This document shows positions 16,285 to 24,931 of a stretch of DNA of 64,000 bases, one piece after another. Every line of letters begins with the position of its first letter. The stretch's first letter is position 1. This stretch comes from Streptomyces sp. DH12 (GTDB taxonomy: Bacteria; Actinomycetota; Actinomycetes; Streptomycetales; Streptomycetaceae): assembly GCF_020873895.1 (NCBI RefSeq), contig NZ_JAHWGT010000015.1:105912-169911 (forward strand), written 5' to 3'. Both the position numbers and the translations under genes were made by a program. Below the pieces are notes generated by a model. That model had not been told where the DNA came from. It did no database searches and saw only the letters and a program-made list of their open reading frames with translations.

Positions 16285-16415
16285 CGACCGCGCCGCCCGG
16301 TGACCGCACCGCCGGGTGACCGGGCCGCCGGGTGAGGCCGCCGGGTGACCGCCCCGCCGGGTGAGGCCGCCGGGTGACCGCCCCGCCGGGTGACCGCCCA
16401 CCCGGTGACCGCACC
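16285..16415. repeat. Tandem array of CCGCCGGGTGACCG-type units
   Basis: About nine degenerate copies of a 14-17 base unit (CCGCCGGGTGACCGCCC and variants with GGTGAGG) fill the gap between two convergent genes. A longer composite of about 30 bases is duplicated at roughly 16332-16390. Confidence 0.8.
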
Positions 16416-16431
16416 GGTGCGTGCCCGGTGT

Positions 16432-17625
16432 CTACCCGACGGGTTGCAGCGTCCAGACGGGCGGCGCGGCCGGATCGGCGGCCTGGAGGCTCAGCGGAGC
16501 GCCGTTCTCCGGGCCGGCCGGGGCCAGCGCCAGCCCGGACCCCTTGAGCGTGAAGCCGTGCGTGGTCGCGTCGGCGGACGCGGCCGGCAGCCAGCGCTGG
16601 GCGTCGCCGGCGACGCAGGGCCGCTGGACGACGGCGGCGCCCGCGCCGACCGGCTCGGTCGGCTGGAGGCACAGCCCCGAGTGGCCCGCCTTGATCTGCA
16701 CGTGGCCGTCGCCCAGGTCCTCCACGAGCCACTGCTGGTTGGCCTGGGCGTGCCGCTCCCACGCGATGACCGGGGCGCCGTCGGTGGTCGCGGCCGCCGA
16801 CACGTCGGCGGCCCGGCCGGTCGCCGCGTCGAACAGGACGAACCGGCCCGTCGGGACCGGCGGCCGCGACTCCGTCGCGGAGGGGGACGGCGTGGGGGGC
16901 GGCCCGGGCGTGGCCGGCGGCGCGGTCGCGGCGCCGGACCCGGCGGTCGCCGTACCGGCCGCGACGGGCGCGGGATCGCCCTCGCCGCCGCCGAGCAGGG
17001 CCCCGATCCCCAGCCCGAGGACGGCGCACGCGGCGATGGCCGCACCGACGAGGACCGTCCGCGACGGCCCCCGGCGACGGGCGCCCCCGGGCGCGCCGCG
17101 GGGCGCGGTCCGGGGCGGGCGCCCGTCGACGACGCGGGGCAGGGGCCGCGTCGACTCCGCCGGCGGCGGCCCGTACCCACCCGGTCCGACCGGCGGGACC
17201 GGCCCGCCGTGCGTGGGGACGGGCGGGAGGAGCCGGGTCGCGTCGGACCCCGACACGTCGTGAGCGGGTGTGGGGCGCAGGACCTGCGTCGCGTCGGATG
17301 CGGAGGCGTCGTACGCCGGGGTGGGCGGCAGGAGCTGCGTCGCGTCGGAGGGGTCGTACGACGGTGCGCCGTACCCCGGTACGTCGTACGGCGGTGCCTC
17401 GTACGGCGGTGCGTCGTGGTGGCCCGGTGCCCCGTACTCCGGTACGTCGTACTCCGGTGTCCCGGGCCCCGGCACCCCGTACCCCGGTACCTCGTACCCC
17501 GGGGCCTCGTACCCCGGTGCGTCGGGGCCCGGCCACGGGTGGGGGGTGGCGGTCGGCGGAAGGTACTGCGTCGCCTCCGGGTCCCAGGTCCGCGGGTCGC
17601 CGCTGTCCGGTCGGTCGTCCACCAT
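16432..17625 (-). CDS. Membrane-anchored ricin-type lectin protein with ATQ-LPP repeats
   Basis: A 397-residue protein with three regions. The N-terminal cytoplasmic part (about 1-190) is low complexity: a run of PGYExPGYG units, then copies of an about 20-residue unit DATQLLPPTP, DATQVLRPTP, DATRLLPPVP, preceded by EATQYLPP near the N-terminus. A TM helix follows (VLVGAAIAACAVLGLGIGAL, about 200-219), then a Pro/Ser linker. The C-terminal 130 residues form a ricin-B (beta-trefoil) domain: GRFVLFDAATGRAADVSAA, NQQWLVEDLGDGHVQIKAGH, SGLCLQP and DAQRWLPAA. The lectin should face outside and bind glycans. The repeated Thr-Gln motif looks like a substrate for Ser/Thr kinases or FHA readers (inference). 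ATG at 17625 follows GAGGAG. Confidence 0.82.
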   Translation of the reverse strand: MVDDRPDSGDPRTWDPEATQYLPPTATPHPWPGPDAPGYEAPGYEVPGYGVPGPGTPEYDVPEYGAPGHHDAPPYEAPPYDVPGYGAPSYDPSDATQLLPPTPAYDASASDATQVLRPTPAHDVSGSDATRLLPPVPTHGGPVPPVGPGGYGPPPAESTRPLPRVVDGRPPRTAPRGAPGGARRRGPSRTVLVGAAIAACAVLGLGIGALLGGGEGDPAPVAAGTATAGSGAATAPPATPGPPPTPSPSATESRPPVPTGRFVLFDAATGRAADVSAAATTDGAPVIAWERHAQANQQWLVEDLGDGHVQIKAGHSGLCLQPTEPVGAGAAVVQRPCVAGDAQRWLPAASADATTHGFTLKGSGLALAPAGPENGAPLSLQAADPAAPPVWTLQPVG

Positions 17626-17781
17626 GCTCCTCAACCCATGCAAACCCATGCCGTGGCCCATGCCGTGGCCCGTGCCGCGCCGAGTCCGTCGGCGCCGGCC
17701 CCGGCCCGCGCCGTCGGGCCTCGCGCCGTCCGGCGACGGTACAGTGCGACGATCGTACGAATCGATCCACGGGGGGTTTCC

Positions 17782-18147
17782 ATGGCACTGTTCGGCAACG
17801 CGCACACCGTCGACCCGGCGAGCGCCCAGCAGGAGTACGCGCGGCTCTTCGGTCCCGACGAGCGGGTGTACGCCGCGTTCCTGCTCATCCGCGACACGAT
17901 CCTGTTCACCGACCGCCGACTGATCATGGTCGACAAGCAGGGCATCACCGGCAAGAAGGTCGAGTACCACTCGATCCCGTACCGCAGCATCACGCACTTC
18001 GCGGTCGAGACGGCCGGCACCTTCGACCTCGACGCCGAACTGAAGATCTGGATCTCCGGCAGCCCCACGCCCGTCCAGAAGACCTTCACCAAGGGCGTCG
18101 ACATCTACGAGGTGCAGGCGATCCTCACCCAGTTCGTCGCCCGTTAG
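17782..18147 (+). CDS. Bacterial PH-like domain protein
   Basis: A 121-residue soluble protein that is almost entirely a bacterial PH-like domain: DERVYAAFLLIRDTILFTDRRLIMVDKQGITGKKVEYHSIPYRSITHFAVETAGTFDLDAELKIWI by position 94, ending in a helix (DIYEVQAILTQFVAR). The pattern FTDRRLI-D-QG-tGKK-EY-SIPY is diagnostic. Such proteins are linked to envelope stress or act as interaction modules; the biochemical role is not established. It is divergent from the ricin-lectin membrane gene across 156 bases. A G-run precedes the ATG as ribosome-binding site. Confidence 0.88.
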   Translation: MALFGNAHTVDPASAQQEYARLFGPDERVYAAFLLIRDTILFTDRRLIMVDKQGITGKKVEYHSIPYRSITHFAVETAGTFDLDAELKIWISGSPTPVQKTFTKGVDIYEVQAILTQFVAR

Positions 18148-18292
18148 GCCGCCCGGGGCGCCCCCACCCGGGGGAGAAGCCCCGTGGCCGTCCGGCGCGC
18201 GGCTCGCCGGTGCACGGTTCCCGGCGGTCCGCGTACGTACTCTGGCCGTCCAGCGTGAACGCGTGGACGGCGACGAGTAGGCGGGCGCGGTG

Positions 18293-18718
18293 ATGGCGGA
18301 CGAGCAGCGGTGGCACATGAGGATCGGCGAGGTGGCCGAGCGGACCGGGCTGCCGCTGCGCAGCATCCGCCACTACGAGGACGCGGGCCTGGTGGCCCCG
18401 TCCGCGCGCACCAGGGGAGGGCTGAACCTGTACACCCCGGCCGACGTGGAACGGCTCAGGGCCGTGCGCCGCATGCGGCGGCTGGACTTCACGCTGGACG
18501 AGATGCGCGAACTGCTGCGCATCGTCGACCGGCTCGCGGCGGTCGACGACCCGCCCGCGGACGAGGAGCTGGACGGGCTGCGGACGCGCCTGGAGACGTA
18601 CCGGCGGACCGTCGACACCCGGTGCGCGGTCCTCGGCGCCCGGCTGCGCGAGGCGGAGGACTTCGCGGCGACCCTGCGCACCGTCGCCGACCACCTCGAA
18701 CGCCATCGCGTCGGCTGA
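18293..18718 (+). CDS. MerR-family transcriptional regulator
   Basis: A 141-residue MerR regulator. The winged helix MRIGEVAERTGLPLRSIRHYEDAGLV is at about 9-34, followed by TRGGLNLYTPADVERL and the hinge MRRLDFTLDEMRELL. A long dimerisation helix follows (LDGLRTRLETYRRTVDTRCAVLGARLREAEDFAATLRTVADHL). One cysteine lies in the dimerisation helix, so a metal sensor is unlikely. The start could be GTG 18290 or ATG 18293. No target gene is adjacent on the same strand. Confidence 0.9.
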   Translation: MADEQRWHMRIGEVAERTGLPLRSIRHYEDAGLVAPSARTRGGLNLYTPADVERLRAVRRMRRLDFTLDEMRELLRIVDRLAAVDDPPADEELDGLRTRLETYRRTVDTRCAVLGARLREAEDFAATLRTVADHLERHRVG

Positions 18719-18826
18719 CGACGACCGCCGCGCGCCGCAGCGCCGGCCGACGCCCACGACCGCCGCGACGCTGTCGGCGTCGGCCCCCGAGGACGCCGAC
18801 GCCGACGCGGAGGACCACCCCGGGTG

Positions 18827-19309
18827 TCAGCCCAGGGTCATCGCGCGGGCCGTGCTCACCGTGATGCCGTCCGACGCCCCACCGGCGCCCGTCGGCGTCC
18901 CGTCACCCGACTGCGGCACGCTCGCCATCTCCACCCGGACGATCACCCCGTCACCCGCCCGGAAGACACCCGGGCCGTCCGCCGCGACCGTGTCGGTGCG
19001 GGCGTGCCGCACGCCGTCGCAGACCTGCGGCTCCGGCACCCGGGTCACCGTCGAGTTCGTCCCGCTGGTCCGGTCCTCCAGCCGCACGGCGAGGCGCACG
19101 GACCCGGCGGCCGTCGGGCACTGGTAGCTGTAGGTCACCTGCGCGGCGCGCCCCGACGCCGTCGCGACGGCCGTCTCGACGCGCACCTGGCCGCCCTGCG
19201 GCAGCGCGGCCCCCGTCAGCGCCAGCGCGCACACGGCGGCCGCCCCGGCCGTGCCGGTGCTCCTGGCCCACCGCCTGCGCGCCGCGGGCATACCGGTCGT
19301 TCCCCTCAT
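18827..19309 (-). CDS. Secreted hypothetical protein
   Basis: A 160-residue exported protein. The signal peptide has RRRWARSTG then GAAAVCALALTGAAL. The mature part is predicted beta-rich with two cysteines (SYQCPTAAG and EPQVCDG) that could form a disulphide, and LAVRLEDRTSGTNSTV. AGGAG lies upstream of the ATG at 19309 (a GTG at 19312 is an alternative). It converges with the MerR gene. I do not recognise a family. Confidence 0.7.
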   Translation of the reverse strand: MRGTTGMPAARRRWARSTGTAGAAAVCALALTGAALPQGGQVRVETAVATASGRAAQVTYSYQCPTAAGSVRLAVRLEDRTSGTNSTVTRVPEPQVCDGVRHARTDTVAADGPGVFRAGDGVIVRVEMASVPQSGDGTPTGAGGASDGITVSTARAMTLG

Positions 19310-19464
19310 CACGATCTCCTTTCGCCTGTGCGGCGGAATGTACCGATATGAGGGGGTGTCGATGGGGATGGCGGCGTCGGTCGGTCACCCGTTCGGCGCC
19401 GGGCCGGTGATGGCCCGCCTGGCGGGCGCCGACCCGCCGGGCGGGGCCGGTACCGCGGCCCCGG

Positions 19465-20271
19465 TCAGCTGTCGGCGGTGAGGGCGGGCATCTCGCCCTC
19501 CGTCCTGGCCACGTCGATCAGCGAGAACGCCGCACCCTGCGGGTCGAGCAGCGCCGCGAACCGGCCGAACGGGCTGTCCATCGGCCCGAAGACGACCTTC
19601 CCGCCGTGCGTGGTGGCCCGGCCGATCGCCGCGTCGACGTCGTCGACGGTGAAGTAGACGTTGACGTACGGCGACACCTCGGCCGGGAAGTCGCCGTCCA
19701 TCAGCATCCGGCCCAGCACGGGCGCGTCGTCGAGCTCGAAGACCTTGAAGTCCATGTGGTCGTCCTCCAGCCGCTTCACCGTGAAGGGGAAGACGGCGGG
19801 GAAGAAGGCGTCGGACGCCGCGACGTCCCGCGTGTAGACCTCCGCCCAGCAGTAGGCGCCCGGCACGGCCCGCGCCTCGAAGCCCTCGTGCGTGCCGGCC
19901 TGCCAGACCCCGAAGGTGACGCCCCCGGGGTCGCGGGCCAGCAGCATCGAACCGAAGTCGCCGACGGCCATGGGCTCCATGAGCACCTCGCCGCCGTTCT
20001 CGCGAACCTTGCGCGCGGTCGCCTCGACGTCCGGCGAGGCGAGGTACAGGCACCAGGCGGGCGGCGGGGTCCCGCCGTCCTGCCCCGGCATCGGCGGGGC
20101 GACGGCGGCGACGGCCCGGCCGTCCGCGTACGCCTGGACGTAGTCGCCGTACTCCGTCTGCGCGTGGCCGAACGTCCAGCCCAGCACGTCGGCGTAGAAG
20201 CGCTTGGCGCCCTCGACGTCGGTGAACATCGCGTCGGCCCAGCAGGGCATGCCCTCGGGTTGCACAGCCAT
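19465..20271 (-). CDS. VOC (glyoxalase/bleomycin-resistance-like) protein
   Basis: A 268-residue protein made of two vicinal-oxygen-chelate domains (about 10-130 and 140-262). Domain 1 has CWADAMFTDVEGAKRFYADVLGWTF and LLARDPGGVTFGVWQ; domain 2 has CWAEVYTRDVAASDAFFPAVFPF and ALLDPQGAAFSLI. Paired domains of this kind are common in streptomycetes as hydroxylases, dioxygenases or antibiotic-binding proteins; the exact substrate cannot be read from sequence. ATG at 20271 has GAGGAGG upstream. It appears monocistronic. Confidence 0.88.
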   Translation of the reverse strand: MAVQPEGMPCWADAMFTDVEGAKRFYADVLGWTFGHAQTEYGDYVQAYADGRAVAAVAPPMPGQDGGTPPPAWCLYLASPDVEATARKVRENGGEVLMEPMAVGDFGSMLLARDPGGVTFGVWQAGTHEGFEARAVPGAYCWAEVYTRDVAASDAFFPAVFPFTVKRLEDDHMDFKVFELDDAPVLGRMLMDGDFPAEVSPYVNVYFTVDDVDAAIGRATTHGGKVVFGPMDSPFGRFAALLDPQGAAFSLIDVARTEGEMPALTADS

Positions 20272-20380
20272 GGCGGCCTCCTCGTGGTGCGCGTGCGCGG
20301 CGGTCCCCCGATTGCCACGGTAGCCACCGGCCGGACCGGGCGCGCGCGGAAGGGACGGGGCGGCGCCGGGCGGACCGCGG

Positions 20381-20965
20381 TCAGTCCAGGCCCGGGGCGC
20401 CCCAGACGGGGAACCACCGGCCGAGGTCCGCCTCCACGCGCAGCTCGTCCGCCAGCACGCCCCGCACCCGGAGCTCCAGCGCGGTGTCCCGCCGCTCCCC
20501 CACCAGCGGCGCGAAGGGGTAGAAGGACCCGCGTTTGTACAGGTACACGAGCGCCAGGCGCCGCCCGTCCCGCGGGGCGCGGAAGCCGACGAGGGAGCAG
20601 AGCAGGTGCGTCCCGAACCCGGCGTCCCGCAGCAGCGTGTTGACCGCGTGCAGGTCCGTGACCAGGGCGGGCAGCGCGTCGGGCGGGTGCCGGGCCAGCA
20701 GCCAGCCGTACCCGTACGCGTCGCGGCTCGGCTCCACGGGCAGGCCGCCCCGCCCGGTGTCCGCGTCCAGCAGCTCCCGCACCTCGTCGCGGACCCGCGC
20801 GAACGCCCCGCCCTCCACCCCGGCGAAGCAGACGGACCCGTTGCCCGTGGGGGCGAAGCCCGTCGCCGCCTCCAGCGTCAGCGCCGCACCGGGCAGGGCG
20901 AACAGCCGGTCCAGGTCGGGCCGCGCCGGCCGGGAGCGGCCCAGCAGCACGTCGAGGAAGCCCAT
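20381..20965 (-). CDS. PspA-associated protein PspAB
   Basis: A 194-residue protein beginning MGFLDVLLGRSRPARPDLDRLFALPGAA in the family pattern, continuing GFAPTGNGSVCFAGVEGGAF and YGYGWLLARHPPDALPALVTDLHAVNTLL. It is the soluble protein that recurrently accompanies PspA or HtpX in actinobacteria and is tied to membrane-stress response. It sits 16 bases downstream of htpX on the same strand, so it is in one operon. Confidence 0.85.
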   Translation of the reverse strand: MGFLDVLLGRSRPARPDLDRLFALPGAALTLEAATGFAPTGNGSVCFAGVEGGAFARVRDEVRELLDADTGRGGLPVEPSRDAYGYGWLLARHPPDALPALVTDLHAVNTLLRDAGFGTHLLCSLVGFRAPRDGRRLALVYLYKRGSFYPFAPLVGERRDTALELRVRGVLADELRVEADLGRWFPVWGAPGLD

Positions 20966-20981
20966 GCCCGCCGCCCCGCGC

Positions 20982-21941
20982 CTACCGGCCCAGCCGGTCG
21001 GAGATCCGCGCCAACTGGTCGAGGCGCTGGTCGAGCGGAGGGTGCGAGGCGAGCAGCCGCCCGAGGCTCTGCCGCGAGGAGAACGCCGGCGCGAACCAGA
21101 AGGCGTTGTACGGCTCCGCCCGGCGCAGGTCCCGGGTGGGGATCTGCCCCATCTGGCCGGTCACCTTCGTCAGCGCGGCGGCCAGCGCGGAGGGGCGCCC
21201 GGTCAGCAGCGCGGCGGCCCGGTCGGCGGAGAGTTCGCGGTACCGGGACAGCAGCCTCGTCAGCAGGAACCCCACCGCGTACACGACGGCGCTCACCACC
21301 GGCACCAGCAGCACGGCCACGGCGGCGCCCCCGTCACGGCCCTGCCCGCCCCGCCCGAAGCCGCCCCACAGCGCGACCCGCGCCATGGCCCCGGCGACCA
21401 CGCCCAGGAACGCCGCGACCGTCATCACCACCACGTCCCGGTGGGCGACGTGGGACAGCTCGTGCGCGAGGACGCCCTCCAGCTCCTCCGGTTCCAGCCG
21501 CCGCAGGAGGCCGGTGGTGACACAGACCAGCGCGGTGTCCCGGCTGCGGCCGGTCGCGAACGCGTTCGGCACGTCGGTGTCGGCGACCGCCACCCGCGGT
21601 TTCGGCATGTCGGCGAGGGCGCAGACGCGGTCGACGGCCCCGTGCAGCTGCGGCGCCTGCTCCGCCGCCACCTCGCGGGCCCCCATGCCGTACGCGGCAA
21701 GTCGGTCCGCGAAGAAGAACTGGGCGACGAAGAGCGCGCCCGCGATCGCCACGACCACCGGCCACGAGCCGCGCAGGAACACCACCAGCAGCCCGACGAC
21801 CACCACGTACAGCAGCCCGATCAGGAACATGGTGGTCACCATGCGGGCGGTCAGGCCCCGGTCGGCGACGTACCGGGAACGGCCGTGGCCGCGGCTCCCG
21901 TCCTGGCTCCCGCCGCGGCTCGTGCTCCGGGACGCTGACAT
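20982..21941 (-). CDS. htpX: Membrane zinc metalloprotease HtpX
   Basis: A 319-residue M48 family integral-membrane protease for quality control of membrane proteins. Two N-terminal TM helices (MVTTMFLIGLLYVVVVGLLVVF and WPVVVAIAGALFVAQFFF) precede the catalytic domain. The zinc site HELSH lies in LEGVLAHELSHVAHRD; the third ligand Glu is in RYRELSADRAAA. Two more hydrophobic segments follow the active site. The C-terminus HPPLDQRLDQLARIS is typical. The start at 21941 (MSASRST) has GAGGAGAAGAGG upstream; the frame extends upstream without a better site. Operon with pspAB. Confidence 0.95.
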   Translation of the reverse strand: MSASRSTSRGGSQDGSRGHGRSRYVADRGLTARMVTTMFLIGLLYVVVVGLLVVFLRGSWPVVVAIAGALFVAQFFFADRLAAYGMGAREVAAEQAPQLHGAVDRVCALADMPKPRVAVADTDVPNAFATGRSRDTALVCVTTGLLRRLEPEELEGVLAHELSHVAHRDVVVMTVAAFLGVVAGAMARVALWGGFGRGGQGRDGGAAVAVLLVPVVSAVVYAVGFLLTRLLSRYRELSADRAAALLTGRPSALAAALTKVTGQMGQIPTRDLRRAEPYNAFWFAPAFSSRQSLGRLLASHPPLDQRLDQLARISDRLGR

Positions 21942-22211
21942 GGCACGCCTCTTCTCCTCGCGCCGGCACCCCCTCGTGGTGGTTCTTCCCTTCTGCGCGC
22001 TCTGTGATGCGCCTGGCCCGGCGCGCGCGAGGTCCACCACGGACAAGGGACTCCCCTCGTGGCCCCCTGTCCGTGTTTTTTCGAGTTAACAGTGACGTAG
22101 AGTGTTTGCGCAAGCCCGATCCGCTCCTGAACCGCCCGGGGCGGGGTCGGTACAGTACGGGCCCGTTGACTTGACCGCGCAGGCGCGGCGGACGCGAACG
22201 TGGGGACCGGG

Positions 22212-22697
22212 ATGGACGACGGCAACGGCGGGGAGCACACGGCACCCGAGCTGAGAACGCTCCAGCAGAAGGTCGCCTACATGGTGGAGAGGACCTTCCC
22301 CGGCCAGAAGGTCTCGGGGCGGGCCTTCTCCGAGCTCGTCAGGGAGCGCGGCGGCGCCCTCTCGCACAGCTACTTCTCCAACATCCTCGCGGGCAAGGTC
22401 ACCCACCCGTCGGAGGAGATCCTCAAGGCGCTCGGCCTCGGCTTCGGCGTGGACTGGCGGTTCTTCAAGGAGGAGTCGGAGGTCGTCGACGACGTCGTGG
22501 CCGGCCTCCAGTTCCTCGCCAGACGGCGCACCGGCGAGATCAGCGGCGTCGCCGGCCGGGGCGTCGACGACGCCGGTCTCCCCGCCGAACTCCTGGAGTT
22601 CGCGCTCTCCCTCCTCCAGGAGGCGCAGCAGGACGGCCCGGCCGCCGGCAGCCCCGCCCAGGGCCCCGCCCCCACCCCCGAACAAGGGGCCCACTGA
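22212..22697 (+). CDS. XRE-like helix-turn-helix regulator
   Basis: A 161-residue cytoplasmic protein. Residues about 13-75 form a helix-turn-helix: LQQKVAYMVERTFP, FSELVRERGGALSHSYFSNILAGKVTHPSEEILKALGLGF, resembling XRE/lambda-repressor-type domains. The remainder is helical with an acidic/Gln-rich tail. It precedes, on the same strand, a gene for an ImmA/IrrE-type peptidase (78 bases) and a membrane protein, an order that recurs in streptomycetes. In phage-type pairs ImmA cleaves the XRE repressor, so this protein is the expected substrate (inference). Promoter-like TACAGT within the palindrome GTACAGTAC lies at 22150-22158. Confidence 0.85.
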   Translation: MDDGNGGEHTAPELRTLQQKVAYMVERTFPGQKVSGRAFSELVRERGGALSHSYFSNILAGKVTHPSEEILKALGLGFGVDWRFFKEESEVVDDVVAGLQFLARRRTGEISGVAGRGVDDAGLPAELLEFALSLLQEAQQDGPAAGSPAQGPAPTPEQGAH

Positions 22698-22775
22698 CGA
22701 ACGCGCGCGCCCACCGCGTTCGTTAAACTCGCCGATCGCAGGTCACACCCGCGTGACTCCGATCAAGAGGTCCCC

Positions 22776-23342
22776 ATGTCCCAGCGGTCCATGCGCGCAC
22801 TGCGGAGAGAGTGCGAGGCCGGACTGGCCGACCTCCCCATCCCCGCGCCGTTCGGCATACCCGAGCTGGTCGCGAACATGGAGGCGGCCCGCGGCCGCCG
22901 CATCGTCCTCCAGGAGCTCCCCGAACGCCTCGCCCGCGTCAACTCCGCCTGCGGGCTGCGCCTGAAGTCCGGCGACACGAGCTTCGTCCTCTACCGCCGC
23001 CGGCCCACCACGTACCAGACCCAGCACGTGATCCTGCACGAGCTGTGCCACGAGTGGTTCGACCACGGCACCTCCCTCGACGCCGAACGGCTCCGCCGAC
23101 TGCTGCCCGTCTTCGACACCTCGCTGATCGACCGGGTCATGTCGTCCGGCACCACCGTCCAGGCCCGCGCCCAGTACGACACGCACGACGAGCGCGTCGC
23201 CGAGTTCGGCGCCTCGCTGATCCCCCGGATGGCACGGGAGGTGCCCGGCGACGACATGGTGGACCGGCTGGCCGACTCCCTGTCCAGGCCGGTCGCCCAC
23301 CGCCGCAGGGGGCTCTTCCGCAGGGGCCCCTTCCGGCCCTGA
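22776..23342 (+). CDS. ImmA/IrrE-family metallo-endopeptidase-like protein
   Basis: A 188-residue soluble protein with the zinc-peptidase signature HELCHEW (His88-Glu89-His92) following QTQHVIL, the COG2856 pattern. The next acidic stretch DERVAEFGASLIPRM is where family members carry the third ligand. The C-terminus is strongly basic (RRRGLFRRGPFRP). IrrE/ImmA proteins cleave XRE-type repressors in response to DNA damage or other signals. Its neighbours are an XRE-like regulator upstream and a multi-TM protein downstream. Confidence 0.88.
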   Translation: MSQRSMRALRRECEAGLADLPIPAPFGIPELVANMEAARGRRIVLQELPERLARVNSACGLRLKSGDTSFVLYRRRPTTYQTQHVILHELCHEWFDHGTSLDAERLRRLLPVFDTSLIDRVMSSGTTVQARAQYDTHDERVAEFGASLIPRMAREVPGDDMVDRLADSLSRPVAHRRRGLFRRGPFRP

Positions 23343-23441
23343 CGCCGCCGGCCCCCCGATGCCGTCACCCACCCGACGCCGCCGCCCGCGCCCGCACGCA
23401 GCCGCCCGCACCCCGCACCCGAGCCCCCGCGAGGACCCGCA

Positions 23442-24650
23442 TTGAGCCCCCTTGACCTGGCCGGCTACCTCATAGCCGGGCTGATGACCGCCGTCGCGCT
23501 GTGGCGGATGCCGGCGGCCCTCTGGGGCGACGAGGAGGACCGGCGCCGCCGCGCCCTGTGGGGCTGCTACGCCGGGTTCGCCGCAGCCCTGTGGACCAAG
23601 ACCCACATCGTGCGCACCGCCCTCAACAACAGCCCCGTCGTCGACCTCGCGGTGCTCATCAAGCACTACACGGCGACCGTCGCCATCCTTGCCATCCTCG
23701 GGTACATCGTCGCCATCTACGGCACCTATCCGGAAGGCGGGCCCGTACCGCGCCACGTGCGCTTCGCCCGGCTCGTGCAGCGGCTGGCGGCCAAGGCGTC
23801 GGTCGCGACGCTCGTCCTGCTGACGGTCCTGTTCTTCACCGTCGTCGACCGGTCCGTCCCCTCCGACCGCTTCGTCTCCGACCACGCCGGCCAGTGGGGC
23901 GCCACGCTCTACATGAGCGTCTTCTACCTGTACCTCGGCGCCGCCTCCGCCGTCTGCGCCTACCAGTGGGCGCTCGCCACGGCCGGCGCCCGGCTGCGGC
24001 ACCTGCGGGTCGGGCTCGGCATGATGACGGCCGCGATGTTCATCGGCGTCGGCTACACCGTCAGCCGCACCCTGTTCCTGTGGATCAGTGTCGCCGCCGA
24101 GCCGTCGGCCGGCTTCGCCACCGCCTTCGACAAGGCGACGGAAGCCGCGCAGGTCCTGCTGTTCGCGCTCTTCGCGGTCGGCGCGTCCATCCCCGCGTTC
24201 GGCACCGGATGGCGGCGGGCACGGCTGTGGCGGGCCCAGGCCGCGCTGCACCCGCTCTGGCGCGAGCTGATGACCGCCTTCCCCGACCAGCCGTTCGCCC
24301 CGCCCGCCTCGCTGGCCCGCGAACTGACCCGCTTCGGCACCCCCGCCGACCTCCGCGTCGACCGGTGGGCGGCGGACATCGCCGACGCGGTGGAGAAACT
24401 CCGCCACTACGCCCCCGACGGCCTGCTGCGCGCCGCCCGCGAGGCGGCGGGCTCCGCCGGGCCGGAGGCCGACGCGTACTGGATCAAGGCGGCGCTCGCG
24501 GCGAAGGCGTCCGGCGCCCCCGCCGGCGCCGCCGCCGACTTCGAGACCCGTCAGGCCGCCGACCAGGACGGCGAGGTCGCCTGGCTCGTACGCGTCGCCG
24601 AGGCATACCGGTCCGTCCCGGAGGACGGCGCCCGGCGGTTGCTGGCGTGA
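23442..24650 (+). CDS. Multi-TM membrane protein, MAB_1171c-like
   Basis: A 402-residue protein. The N-terminal ~240 residues contain about seven TM helices (for example DLAGYLIAGLMTAVALW, ATVAILAILGYIVAIYG, VATLVLLTVLFFTVV, YMSVFYLYLGAASAVCAY, LLFALFAVGASIPAFG). The C-terminal ~150 residues are cytoplasmic and helical (ALHPLWRELMTAFPDQPF, WAADIADAVEKLRHYAPDG). This layout matches proteins annotated as MAB_1171c family putative transporter. The start is TTG with GAGGA seven bases upstream, which is rare but supported; no ATG or GTG alternative fits the first TM helix. It is the third gene of the XRE-peptidase-membrane row. A 7TM-plus-cytoplasmic-tail shape suggests a sensor as readily as a transporter. 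Confidence 0.85.
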   Translation: MSPLDLAGYLIAGLMTAVALWRMPAALWGDEEDRRRRALWGCYAGFAAALWTKTHIVRTALNNSPVVDLAVLIKHYTATVAILAILGYIVAIYGTYPEGGPVPRHVRFARLVQRLAAKASVATLVLLTVLFFTVVDRSVPSDRFVSDHAGQWGATLYMSVFYLYLGAASAVCAYQWALATAGARLRHLRVGLGMMTAAMFIGVGYTVSRTLFLWISVAAEPSAGFATAFDKATEAAQVLLFALFAVGASIPAFGTGWRRARLWRAQAALHPLWRELMTAFPDQPFAPPASLARELTRFGTPADLRVDRWAADIADAVEKLRHYAPDGLLRAAREAAGSAGPEADAYWIKAALAAKASGAPAGAAADFETRQAADQDGEVAWLVRVAEAYRSVPEDGARRLLA

Positions 24651-24654
24651 GCAC

Positions 24655-24840
24655 CACCGCCACGCGGGCCCCGGCCCGGGGGCACGGCCCCGGGGTGCGC
24701 GGGGTCGGTGCGGTCGGGTTCGGTGCGTCGGGGTCGGGGTCGGTGGCGCGGGTCGGTGGGGGCGGGGCGGTCGGGATCGGTGCGGTCGGGGGTCGGTGGC
24801 GCGGGTCGGTTGGGGGCGGGGCGTGGGGTGTGTGGTGCGC
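24655..24840. repeat. G-rich tandem repeats (GGTCGGTGCGGTCGGG type)
   Basis: Degenerate units of GGTCGGTGGCGCGGGTCGGTGGGGGCGGGGCG occur twice (about 24738-24770 and 24795-24826) within a longer G-rich stretch, with many runs of four or five G. No gene is in this 281-base gap. Confidence 0.65.
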
Positions 24841-24931
24841 GCCCCACGGACGGGGGACCCGCCGCATCGCATCCGGTACGCGTGGGCAGCCATGCCCGCG
24901 ACCCGAAGCCTCCCGGAAGCAGGTCCCGCCC

